5,456 bases of DNA from Actinomycetota bacterium. GTDB taxonomy: Bacteria > Actinomycetota > Thermoleophilia > Solirubrobacterales > 70-9. Numbering within the stretch: position 1 is the stretch's first letter; each line of letters starts with the position of its first letter. Under the pieces are notes generated by a model, which was not told the DNA's origin, did no database searches, and saw nothing but the letters and a program-made list of their open reading frames with translations. Location of the stretch: positions 1 through 5,456 of the forward strand of contig JAFDWD010000707.1 in NCBI GenBank assembly GCA_018268695.1, given 5' to 3'. A program made the position numbers and the translations under genes. Shown here piece after piece: positions 1 through 5,456 of this stretch.

Positions 1-594
1 AACGGCTACTTCGCCAACAACATCTTCTGGCCGGCCGAGCACTACCAGCGGCTGATCGGCTTCTACCGTGAACGCTACGAGCACTACGGGCACGGGACCG
101 AGGCCGAGGCGGTCGTCGGGCTCGGCGGGCAGGCCTTCATCGCCCACAACTCGCAGGAGGCGAAGCGCGCCTTCCGGCCCTACTTCGACAACTCGCCGGT
201 CTACGGCGGCGGCGCCTCGATGGAGGACTACATCGAGGCCACCCCGCTGGTCGTCGGCAGCCCGCAGGAGGTGATCGAGAGGACGCTCTCCTTCCGTGAG
301 CTCTTCGGCGACTACCAGCGCCAGCTGTTCCTGATGGACCACGCCGGGCTGCCATTGAAGACCGTGCTCGAGCAGCTGGAGCTGCTCGGCGGCGAGGTGG
401 TGCCGACCCTGCGCAAGGAGTTCGAGGCGCGCCGGGCGCCGGGCGCACGCGCCGAAGTGCCGACGCACGAGCTGCTCGTCGCCGAGAAGTACGGCGACGG
501 CGCGGTCCGCGAGCCGACGCCGAAGGCCAACCGCGGCGACAACACGGCGGGGCCCTCGCCCTACCGCGACGAGCCGGAGGAGGTGGCGGCCTGA
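1..594 (+). CDS. LLM-class flavin-dependent monooxygenase, C-terminal part (5' end outside window)
   Basis: This is the last 197 residues of a luciferase-like monooxygenase, open in frame 1 from the first base to the TGA at 592-594. Such enzymes are cytoplasmic TIM-barrel proteins that use reduced FMN and O2 to oxygenate a small substrate, and they receive FMNH2 from a separate reductase. Visible landmarks are an early segment FWPAEHYQRLIGFYRERYEHYG, the linker SMEDYIEATPLVVGSPQEVIERTL (a 'P-L-V-x-G-S-P-E-x-V' block typical of LLM proteins just before the last barrel helices), and FLMDHAGLPLKTVLEQLELLGGEVVPTLR, the usual C-terminal helix of the fold. A polar tail of about 50 residues follows. 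The FMN reductase two genes downstream matches the partner expected for the CE1758 subfamily, which is my preferred assignment. The substrate is unknown. The missing N-terminal half holds most active-site residues, so catalysis cannot be checked here. Confidence 0.88.
   Translation, partial: NGYFANNIFWPAEHYQRLIGFYRERYEHYGHGTEAEAVVGLGGQAFIAHNSQEAKRAFRPYFDNSPVYGGGASMEDYIEATPLVVGSPQEVIERTLSFRELFGDYQRQLFLMDHAGLPLKTVLEQLELLGGEVVPTLRKEFEARRAPGARAEVPTHELLVAEKYGDGAVREPTPKANRGDNTAGPSPYRDEPEEVAA
576..584 (+). promoter_or_regulatory. Shine-Dalgarno for the MarR gene
   Basis: The purine run GGAGGAGGT lies 9 nt before the ATG at 594, inside the last codons of the monooxygenase. It supports 594 as the start rather than the internal ATGs at 657 and 660. 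It also implies translational coupling across the 1-nt stop/start overlap (TGATG). Confidence 0.75.
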
Positions 595-1055
595 TGGCGG
601 GCCGCGCCCGCCTCGCCAACGACTCCTGGGAGTCGCTGCTGACGGCCCACGCCGAGATGATGCGCCAGTTCGACCGCGAAGACGTCTGGGACGAGGTGTC
701 GCGGACGGAGTACGACGTGCTCTACACGCTGTCGAAGTGCAAGGCGCCGATCCGCCTCAGCGAGCTGAACCGACGCGTGCTGCTGAGCCAGCCCGCCCTC
801 TCGCGGATGGTCGAGCGGATGGTCGAGCGCGGCTTCGTCCGGCGCGAGGCCGACGAGCGAGACGGGCGCGGCATCCGCCTCAGCCTCACCGAGGCGGGGC
901 GGGCGCAGCAGCGCTCGACCGGCCGCCGCCACGCGCTGAACGTGTCGCGGGCGATGAACGACTGCTTCGATCCCGACGAGATGCGGGAGCTGATGCGGCT
1001 CTGCCGCAAGCTGGCTGCGAACCGCGAAGCCGCCCTGGCGGAGGTGCCGGCATGA
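594..1055 (+). CDS. MarR-family winged-helix transcriptional regulator
   Basis: This 153-residue protein has the normal MarR length. MarR proteins are dimeric DNA-binding repressors, less often activators, that usually respond to small aromatic ligands or oxidants. The N-terminal dimerisation helix is about residues 10-35. The winged helix-turn-helix is about 38-103: IRLSELNRRVLLSQPALSRM contains the first two helices and the start of the recognition helix (about 66-79), followed by the wing with the family signature DERDGRGIRLSLTEAGR at 87-103. The C-terminal dimerisation helices are about 105-148. Cysteines at 49, 124 and 137 are present, but none sits at the N-terminal position used by OhrR-type peroxide sensors, so redox sensing is only a possibility. 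The start overlaps the monooxygenase stop by 1 nt, and the gene ends in an ATGA overlap with the FMN reductase. It therefore probably regulates its own operon, though the operon promoter is outside the window. The inducer is unknown. Confidence 0.93.
   Translation: MAGRARLANDSWESLLTAHAEMMRQFDREDVWDEVSRTEYDVLYTLSKCKAPIRLSELNRRVLLSQPALSRMVERMVERGFVRREADERDGRGIRLSLTEAGRAQQRSTGRRHALNVSRAMNDCFDPDEMRELMRLCRKLAANREAALAEVPA
1040..1045 (+). promoter_or_regulatory. Shine-Dalgarno for the FMN reductase gene
   Basis: GGAGGT sits 6 nt before the ATG at 1052, within the last codons of the MarR gene. This good spacing fixes the reductase start and shows that the long upstream extension of the same frame (open back to 737) is not translated. 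Confidence 0.75.
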
Positions 1056-1756
1056 GCGCCGCCACCGGGAGCGCCGCCGGCAAGGAGCTGCGCCTGGTCG
1101 TCGTCAGCGCCGGCGCGAGCGACCCCTCCTCCACCGCGATGCTCGCCGACCGCCTCGCCGCGCGGACCGTCGCCGCCGCCGAGACGCGCGGTGCGGAGGT
1201 CGCGGTGACGACGATCGAGCTGCGCTCGATGGCGAACGAGATCGGCGCCGCCCTGGTCACCCAGAACCTGGGACCGAAGCTGACCGCCGCGGTCGAGGCG
1301 CTCGGCGCCGCCGACGGCATCGTCGCCGCCACCCCCATATATAAGGCGGGCCTCAGCGGCCTCTTCAAGGGCTTCTTCGACATCCTCGACAACGACCTCC
1401 TGATCGGCCGCCCGGTCGCCCTCGCCGCGACCGCCGGCACCGCCCGCCACGCCCTCGTCGTCGACGAGGCGATGCGCTCCCTCTTCGCCTACATGCGCAC
1501 CCTCACCATCCCGACCTCCGTCTTCGCCGCGACCGAGGACTGGTCCGGCGGCGGCCTGGAGGGGCGGATCGACCGCGCCGCGACCGAGCTCGCGACCCTG
1601 ATGGAGAGCGGCTTCGCCGAGCGGGTGAAGGAGGAGTCCTGGGACGCCTACCAGCACGGGTACGGCAGTGCCGGAGGCACCGAACTGGCGATCGACCTCG
1701 ACTCCGACCTGATGCGCCTCGCGGCGGGCGGTGCTCCATCGCCGCAGCCGAGGTAG
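1052..1756 (+). CDS. NADPH-dependent FMN reductase, LLM-partner type (probably CE1759 family)
   Basis: This 234-residue flavodoxin-like protein is predicted to reduce FMN with NAD(P)H and pass FMNH2 to the monooxygenase encoded two genes upstream. The first beta strand (LRLVVVSAG, 13-21) leads into the phosphate-binding loop SAGASDPSST (19-28). The family hallmark TPIYKAGLSGLFKGFFD spans 94-110, where the P-I-Y and S-G-x-x-K elements line the flavin site. ATAGTARHALVVD (126-138) is the next conserved strand and loop. The roughly 45-residue C-terminal tail after about residue 190 is charged and glycine/alanine-rich, beyond the core fold. It is the last gene of the overlapping operon. The start is chosen because ATG 1052 overlaps the MarR stop (ATGA) and has a good ribosome binding site. 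The conserved I96-Y97 pair is encoded by ATA-TAT, unusual codons for this genome. Family membership is solid; the CE1759 subfamily rests on gene context and memory of that model. Confidence 0.9.
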   Translation: MSAATGSAAGKELRLVVVSAGASDPSSTAMLADRLAARTVAAAETRGAEVAVTTIELRSMANEIGAALVTQNLGPKLTAAVEALGAADGIVAATPIYKAGLSGLFKGFFDILDNDLLIGRPVALAATAGTARHALVVDEAMRSLFAYMRTLTIPTSVFAATEDWSGGGLEGRIDRAATELATLMESGFAERVKEESWDAYQHGYGSAGGTELAIDLDSDLMRLAAGGAPSPQPR

Positions 1757-1769
1757 CCCTCCACCCGGC

Positions 1770-1813
1770 AAAAAACTTGGCATTTGAGTAGGAGGCCCGT
1801 TATCGTCTCCCGC
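1770..1813 (+). promoter_or_regulatory. Promoter of the amine oxidase gene, probably leaderless
   Basis: An A6 tract (1770-1775) precedes a -35-like TTGGCA (1777-1782). After an 18-nt spacer comes the -10-like TATCGT (1801-1806), which fits the actinobacterial TANNNT pattern. The -10 ends 7 nt before the ATG at 1814, so transcription should begin at or within a base of the start codon and leave no 5' leader. The AT-rich patch stands out sharply from its surroundings. The good match and spacing are seen; transcription start and leaderlessness are inferred. Confidence 0.65.
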
Positions 1814-3715
1814 ATGAGCACCAGCGAGGAGATCCGCACAGACGCCCATGTACTCGATCCGCTCTCCGCGGCGGAGATAGAGAGGTGCGTCGCGGTCGCG
1901 CGCGACGCCGTGGAGGTCGGGCCGCGAACCCGTTTCGTCGCGATCTCGACGGCCGAGCCGGAGCGTGGCGAGGAGAGCCCGCGGCGGCGTGCGGAGGTGC
2001 TCGTGCACCTGCCCGAGTCGCGCTCGGTGGTACGCCTGATCGTCGACCTGGAGAGCGGCGAGGCCGCCTCGGTCGAGACGATGGAGGGCGTCGAGCCGGC
2101 GATCGGCCTCGACGAGGTGCAGCGCTTCGAGCGCCGGATGCGCGACGACCCGCGCTTCCGCGAGGCGCTCGAGCGCCGCGGGATCACCGACCCGGAGATG
2201 GTCGACATGGACCCGGTCCCGGTCGGCTGGTACGGCCTCGACGAGGAAGACGTGGAGCGACGGCTGGCGCGGGTGCTCGCCTACGTGCGCCCGACCGATC
2301 CGGCCTCCAACGCCTACGCCCATCCGCTGGAGGGCATCTTCGGGCTGGTCGACCTCGACAGCGGCGAGGTGCTCGTGCTCGAGGACCGCGACCCGGTGCC
2401 GCTGCCGCCCGGCGACGGTGAGTACCGGGCCGAGAACATCGAGCTGCGCCAGGACGTCAAGCCGATCCACATCCACCAGCCGGAGGGCCCGAGCTTCGAG
2501 GTCGACGGCTACCACGTGCGCTGGCAGAAGTGGGACCTGCGGGTGGGCTTCAACAGCCGCGAGGGCCTCGTCCTGCACGACCTCGGCTACGAGGACGGCG
2601 GCAAGCTGCGCTCGGTGCTGAAGCGCGCCTCGATCGCGGAGATGGTCGTCCCCTACGCCGACCCGGACCGCTTCTACCAGTCCCCGCTCGACATCGGCGA
2701 GCTGAACGTCGGCACGATGACCAACTCGCTGACCCTCGGGTGCGACTGCCTCGGCGCGATCCACTACTTCGACGTCGCCGCGGTCAGCGCCGACGGCAGC
2801 GCGGTGACGATCCCGCAGGGGATCTGCATGCACGAGGAGGACGACGGCATCCTCTGGAAGCACACCGACTTCCGCACCGGCGTGGTCGAGGTGCGCCGCG
2901 GGCGCAAGCTGGTGATCTCGAGCATCGTCACCGTCGGCAACTACGAGTACGGGTTCTTCTGGTACCTGCAGCAGGACGGGATGATCCAGTGCGAGATCAA
3001 AGCGACCGGCATCGTCGCCACCCAGGCGGTGACCGAGAACGCGCCGACCGAATACGGCAAGCTGGTCGCCCCGCACCTGAACGGGATCCACCACCAGCAC
3101 ATCTTCTGCGCGCGGCTCGACTTCGACCTCGACGGCGGCCCCAACTCGGTCACCGAGACGCACACCGAGACGGATCCGAGGGGTCCCGGCAACCCCCACG
3201 GGAACTCCTGGAAAACGGTGACCCGCACCTTCGCCACCGAGAAGGAGGCGATCCGGGACATCGACATCACCGAGGCGCGCTCCTGGACGGTGATCAACCC
3301 GGAGAGCAAGAACGCGGTCGGCCAGCCGGTCGGCTACCGCATCCTCACCGGCGAGAACACGGTGCCGTTCGCGACCCCCGACTCCTCCCTGCGCAGCCGC
3401 GCCGGCTTCATCAACCACCACCTCTGGGTCACCCCCTACGACCCCGAGGAGCGCTACCCCGCCGGCGAGTTCCCCTACCAGCACCGCGGTGGCGACGGGC
3501 TGCCGCGCTGGACCGAGGCCGACCGGCCGATCGAGGGGACCGACGTGGTCGTCTGGTACACGCTGAACCACCACCACGTGCCGCGCCCCGAGGACTGGCC
3601 GGTGATGCCGGTCGCGCGGCTGGGCTTCATGCTCAAGCCCTGGGGCTTCTTCGACCAGAACCCGGGCCTCGACGTCCCCCCGACCGAAAAGGGCGAGGGA
3701 AGCTGCCACGCCTGA
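1814..3715 (+). CDS. Copper/topaquinone-containing primary-amine oxidase
   Basis: This 633-residue enzyme oxidatively deaminates primary amines (RCH2NH2 + O2 + H2O gives aldehyde, NH3 and H2O2). It is close in length to the Arthrobacter globiformis phenylethylamine oxidase (AGAO) and aligns with it by eye. Small N-terminal domains N2 and N3 lie at about 14-95 and 100-200, and the catalytic beta-sandwich at about 230-620. Key residues are all present: Y377 in VGNYEYG is the self-processed topaquinone precursor, D293 in PLDIGE the catalytic base, and H427, H429 (HQH) and H588 the copper ligands. C312 and C338 match the conserved disulphide; D436 and D577 match the second metal site. There is no signal peptide or membrane helix, so it should be cytoplasmic. 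The start is ATG 1814, placed by the promoter; the upstream in-frame TTG at 1784 lies inside that promoter. It appears to be transcribed alone, with a hairpin after the stop. Substrate preference (phenylethylamine, tyramine, histamine or other) cannot be read; the gate position carries P291 where AGAO has Tyr. Confidence 0.95.
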   Translation: MSTSEEIRTDAHVLDPLSAAEIERCVAVARDAVEVGPRTRFVAISTAEPERGEESPRRRAEVLVHLPESRSVVRLIVDLESGEAASVETMEGVEPAIGLDEVQRFERRMRDDPRFREALERRGITDPEMVDMDPVPVGWYGLDEEDVERRLARVLAYVRPTDPASNAYAHPLEGIFGLVDLDSGEVLVLEDRDPVPLPPGDGEYRAENIELRQDVKPIHIHQPEGPSFEVDGYHVRWQKWDLRVGFNSREGLVLHDLGYEDGGKLRSVLKRASIAEMVVPYADPDRFYQSPLDIGELNVGTMTNSLTLGCDCLGAIHYFDVAAVSADGSAVTIPQGICMHEEDDGILWKHTDFRTGVVEVRRGRKLVISSIVTVGNYEYGFFWYLQQDGMIQCEIKATGIVATQAVTENAPTEYGKLVAPHLNGIHHQHIFCARLDFDLDGGPNSVTETHTETDPRGPGNPHGNSWKTVTRTFATEKEAIRDIDITEARSWTVINPESKNAVGQPVGYRILTGENTVPFATPDSSLRSRAGFINHHLWVTPYDPEERYPAGEFPYQHRGGDGLPRWTEADRPIEGTDVVVWYTLNHHHVPRPEDWPVMPVARLGFMLKPWGFFDQNPGLDVPPTEKGEGSCHA

Positions 3716-3756
3716 CCGGCGTCGGCAAGGCGATCGACCGATTGCCTCAGCTGTGA

Positions 3757-3793
3757 AGGCCCGCCGCTGCCCCCAACGTCCGGCGGCGGGCCT
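3757..3793 (+). terminator. GC-rich hairpin, probable terminator of the amine oxidase gene
   Basis: AGGCCCGCCGC (3757-3767) is perfectly complementary to GCGGCGGGCCT (3783-3793), giving 11 bp around a 15-nt loop; two more pairs (one G-U) can close the loop further. It begins 41 nt after the amine oxidase stop. No T-run follows, as is common for terminators of high-GC actinobacteria, so it could instead be an mRNA 3'-end stabiliser. Confidence 0.65.
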
Positions 3794-3820
3794 CCACTAC
3801 CTGACCGGCTGTACGGGCCG

Positions 3821-5242
3821 ATGAACGTCCGGCCGGCCGGGGCCGGCCTCTCCCCCCTCGGCCTGGCGCTGGTCCTCAGCGCCACCGCGGTCGGCTCGAT
3901 CGACGCCTTCATCACCTTCGTCGCCGCGCCGACGATCGGGGCCGAACTCGGCGCCTCCAGCGACGAGCTGCAGTGGATCGTCGCCGCCTACGGGCTGACG
4001 TTCTCGCTCGGCCTGATCACCGGCGGGCGGCTCGGCGACCTCTACGGCCGGCGGCGCACGCTCGTCGTCGGGATGCTCGCCTTCGGCGTCGCCTCGGGAG
4101 CCTGCGGGGCGGCGCCCGACCCGACCTCGCTGATCCTCTTCCGCTGCCTGCAGGGAGCGGGCGCGGCGCTGATGCTGCCGCAGGTCTTCTCGATCGTCCA
4201 GGTCGAGTTCCCGCCCGCGCAACGCGGCAGGCCGCTCGCCCTCGTCGGCGGCGTCCAGGGCATCGCCGCGGTGACCGGGCAGCTGCTCGGCGGCGCCCTG
4301 CTCGCCTTGGACCCGCTCAACCTCGGCTGGCGCTCGGTCTTCCTCATCAACCTGCCGATCTGCGCCGTCGGGGTCCTCTTCATCCCGCGCTTCGTGCCCG
4401 AGTCGCGCTCGGCCGCGGCGCGCCACCTCGACCTCGGCGGCGTCGCCCTGGCGGCCCTCGTCGTCGCCGCCCTGGCCGTGCCGCTGGTCCAGGGACGCGC
4501 CGCCGGCTGGCCCCCCTGGACCTTCCTCTCGTTCGCCGCGGTCCTCCCGCTCGGCCTCGTCTTCGTCCTCTGGGAGGGCCTGGTGAAGCGCGGCGGCGGC
4601 TCCCCCCTGGTCGAGTTCGGCCTCTTCCGCGCCGCCACCTTCCGCCTCGGGCTCGGCCTCTCCCTCTTCTTCATGCTGGCGAGCCCGCCGGTGATCCTGC
4701 TGCTGATGATCTACCTGCAGGAGGGCCTGGGGCTGAGCGCGATCGATGCCGGCCTCACCTTCACCCCGGCGGCGATCGCCTACGCCCTCGCCGCCCTCGG
4801 CGTCGGCCGGATGGGGATCGCCAGGCGCGAGCACGCCCTCGTCCCGGGGATCGCGGTGACGGCCGGCGGCGTCCTCCTCTCCGGCCTCCTCGTCGCCCTG
4901 GTCGCCGAACCGAGCCCCCTCCTCCTAGCCCTGACCTTCGTCATCGTCGGCGCCGGCCAGGGCGCCGTGATCCCGGCGATGACCGGCACCGTCCTCGCCG
5001 AGACCGACCCCCTCCACGCCGGCTCCGCCTCCGGCCTCCTGGCGACGACCATGCAGCTCGGCGGAGCCCTCGGCATCGCCCTCACCGGCACCGTCTTCTT
5101 CGGCCACCTCGGCTCCGCCACCTCCGCCGCGGCCTACGGCGAAGCGTTCGCCATCGCCCTGGGCGCGGTGCTCGCGATCCTCGCGATCGCCGGAGCCCTC
5201 GGCCGCCGGGTTTACGTCCAGGTCAATCCGGGCGGAGGGTAG
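3821..5242 (+). CDS. MFS transporter, DHA2 (EmrB/QacA-type) 14-helix drug exporter
   Basis: This 473-residue inner-membrane protein is predicted to be a proton-coupled exporter of drugs or other small amphipathic molecules. About 14 membrane segments are visible, near residues 12-34, 51-68, 80-97, 103-124, 139-162, 171-190, 205-224, 232-252, 277-299, 308-328, 340-361, 366-388, 402-427 and 441-461. SIDAFITFVAAPTIG (26-40) is the DHA2 TM1 signature with its membrane Asp (D28). QWIVAAYGLTFS (51-62) opens TM2, and motif A GGRLGDLYGRRRT spans 68-80. An antiporter motif C-like stretch, VGGVQGIAAVTGQLLGG, lies at 142-158, GWRSVFLINLPI at 169-180, and GLLATTMQLGGALGIALTGT at 405-424. The ATG at 3821 gives a short cytoplasmic N-terminus of normal length, but no clear Shine-Dalgarno precedes it. 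It lies 105 bp after the amine oxidase, beyond the hairpin. An insertion sequence follows 11 bp after its stop without damaging it. The substrate is unknown. Confidence 0.92.
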   Translation: MNVRPAGAGLSPLGLALVLSATAVGSIDAFITFVAAPTIGAELGASSDELQWIVAAYGLTFSLGLITGGRLGDLYGRRRTLVVGMLAFGVASGACGAAPDPTSLILFRCLQGAGAALMLPQVFSIVQVEFPPAQRGRPLALVGGVQGIAAVTGQLLGGALLALDPLNLGWRSVFLINLPICAVGVLFIPRFVPESRSAAARHLDLGGVALAALVVAALAVPLVQGRAAGWPPWTFLSFAAVLPLGLVFVLWEGLVKRGGGSPLVEFGLFRAATFRLGLGLSLFFMLASPPVILLLMIYLQEGLGLSAIDAGLTFTPAAIAYALAALGVGRMGIARREHALVPGIAVTAGGVLLSGLLVALVAEPSPLLLALTFVIVGAGQGAVIPAMTGTVLAETDPLHAGSASGLLATTMQLGGALGIALTGTVFFGHLGSATSAAAYGEAFAIALGAVLAILAIAGALGRRVYVQVNPGGG

Positions 5243-5247
5243 GCAGT

Positions 5248-5253
5248 CCTAGG
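5248..5253. repeat. Presumed 6-bp IS target site, CCTAGG (one copy of the target duplication)
   Basis: CCTAGG fits the NCTAGN target that Bordetella IS481/IS1002 duplicate on insertion. It abuts a TGT element end at 5254. The second copy would lie beyond the window. It is 5 bp after the exporter stop codon. Confidence 0.6.
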
Positions 5254-5456
5254 TGTCCTGCCCACGGACGTTGTGAACACGGCTGATCGGCGGCCGATCT
5301 CCCAGTGAGCTGTGTGGACGACGTCGGTTGTAGTAGCGCAGGAAGGATGGCATCGAACGGGCCCGCTCGGCCGAGTTCGGCCAGGAGTGGGCGTAGGCCC
5401 ACTCCTGCTTCAAGGTCTGGATGAAGCGCTCGACCTTGCCGTTCCAGCGGGGCGTG
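5249..5456 (-). CDS. IS481-family transposase, C-terminal 68 residues (5' end outside window)
   Basis: Read on the minus strand, the frame is open from the window end to TAG at 5251-5249. It encodes TPRWNGKVERFIQTLKQEWAY, then a helix AERARSMPSFLRYYNRRRPHSSLGDRPPIS, ending RVHNVRGQDT. This is the end of the DDE (rve-type) catalytic domain of IS481 transposases. The Glu of NGKVER (codon 5431-5429) is the third catalytic acid; the two Asp residues lie outside. The 'YYNRRRPHSSLGDRPP' block and the short tail with a conserved Asn are typical of the family. The end is complete rather than truncated, but whether the rest of the gene is intact cannot be seen. The last codon and the stop appear to come partly from the host target sequence rather than the element. 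Confidence 0.9.
   Translation of the reverse strand, partial: TPRWNGKVERFIQTLKQEWAYAHSWPNSAERARSMPSFLRYYNRRRPHSSLGDRPPISRVHNVRGQDT
5254..5275. repeat. Probable terminal inverted repeat of the IS481-family element (outer edge)
   Basis: The sequence starts TGTCCTGCCCACGGACGTTG. It also encodes the last residues of the transposase, HNVRGQD, as expected for IS481 elements in which the right repeat overlaps the gene end. The inner edge is a guess because the matching left repeat is not in the window. Confidence 0.5.
5254..5456 (-). mobile_element. IS481-family insertion sequence, right end (continues past window)
   Basis: The element boundary is placed at 5254, where TGTCCTGCCCACGG follows directly on the NCTAGN target. 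The transposase points into the boundary from the right. Elements of this family are about 1 kb, so most of it lies outside. It separates the exporter gene from whatever originally lay downstream, which may be why no terminator is seen after the exporter. Confidence 0.75.

Noticed and set aside
1727..1743. Short hairpin (GGCGGTG/CATCGCC, one G-U pair, 3-nt loop) at the end of the FMN reductase gene as an operon terminator
   Set aside because: It lies within coding sequence, is weak for this GC content, and has no T-run; such stems are common by chance here.
1784..1813. TTG start at 1784 for the amine oxidase, adding ten residues
   Set aside because: It falls inside the predicted promoter, has no ribosome site upstream, and the extra residues do not resemble the family N-terminus.
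722..3709. A 995-codon open frame on the minus strand across the MarR, reductase and amine oxidase genes
   Set aside because: It runs antisense to three clearly recognised proteins. Its translation is low-complexity (Val, Asp, Arg, Ala, Gly, His-rich) with no domain, as expected opposite GC-rich codons that rarely create reverse stops.
3827..3845. CCGG/GGCC-rich repeat at the start of the exporter gene as a functional repeat or attachment site
   Set aside because: It is simple GC-rich sequence encoding R-P-A-G-A-G, with no partner copy or structured unit beyond low complexity.
3797..4834. A 345-codon minus-strand frame opposite the exporter gene, rich in Glu, Gly, Asp and Arg
   Set aside because: It is a shadow of the membrane-protein codons. 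The composition is explained by the complement of Leu/Ala/Val codons, and no family is recognisable.
5285..5299. Palindrome GATCGGC-G-GCCGATC near the IS end as a transposase or regulator binding site
   Set aside because: It lies in the conserved D-R-P-P-I codons of the transposase, so coding constraint explains it, and it is not at the element edge.

Overview
This 5.46 kb window is very GC-rich, and its codons almost always end in G or C. Gene content and the promoter type suggest a high-GC actinobacterium. Thermoleophilia (Solirubrobacter/Conexibacter-like) is my best guess from general resemblance, but the window holds no taxonomic marker gene.

Layout. (1) Bases 1-1756 are a tightly overlapping + strand operon. 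It holds the C-terminal part of a luciferase-like FMN-dependent monooxygenase (LLM, probably CE1758 family), a MarR-type regulator, and an NADPH-dependent FMN reductase of the kind that partners such LLMs (probably CE1759 family). The stop/start overlaps are 1 nt and 4 nt. (2) Bases 1757-1813 are a short intergenic region with an A-tract and a promoter that appears to produce a leaderless mRNA. (3) Bases 1814-3715 encode a full-length copper/topaquinone amine oxidase with all catalytic and copper residues visible. (4) Bases 3716-3820 hold a perfect 11-bp GC-rich hairpin, probably the amine oxidase terminator. (5) Bases 3821-5242 encode a 14-helix DHA2-type MFS exporter. (6) From 5254 to the window end lies the right end of an IS481-family insertion sequence. 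Its transposase reads on the minus strand, and the element sits in a CCTAGG target 5 bp past the exporter stop codon.

How the parts may work together. The FMN reductase supplies reduced FMN to the monooxygenase, and the MarR protein between them probably controls their operon. The amine oxidase turns a primary amine into an aldehyde, ammonia and H2O2. Because LLM-family enzymes include aldehyde oxidisers, an amine -> aldehyde -> acid route is conceivable, but nothing in the sequence proves the link. The exporter may only be a neighbour.

I see no clearly new biological system. The most informative observations are the IS481 insertion that borrows its transposase stop codon from the target site, the leaderless amine oxidase promoter with a decoy Shine-Dalgarno, and the regulator embedded between oxygenase and reductase.
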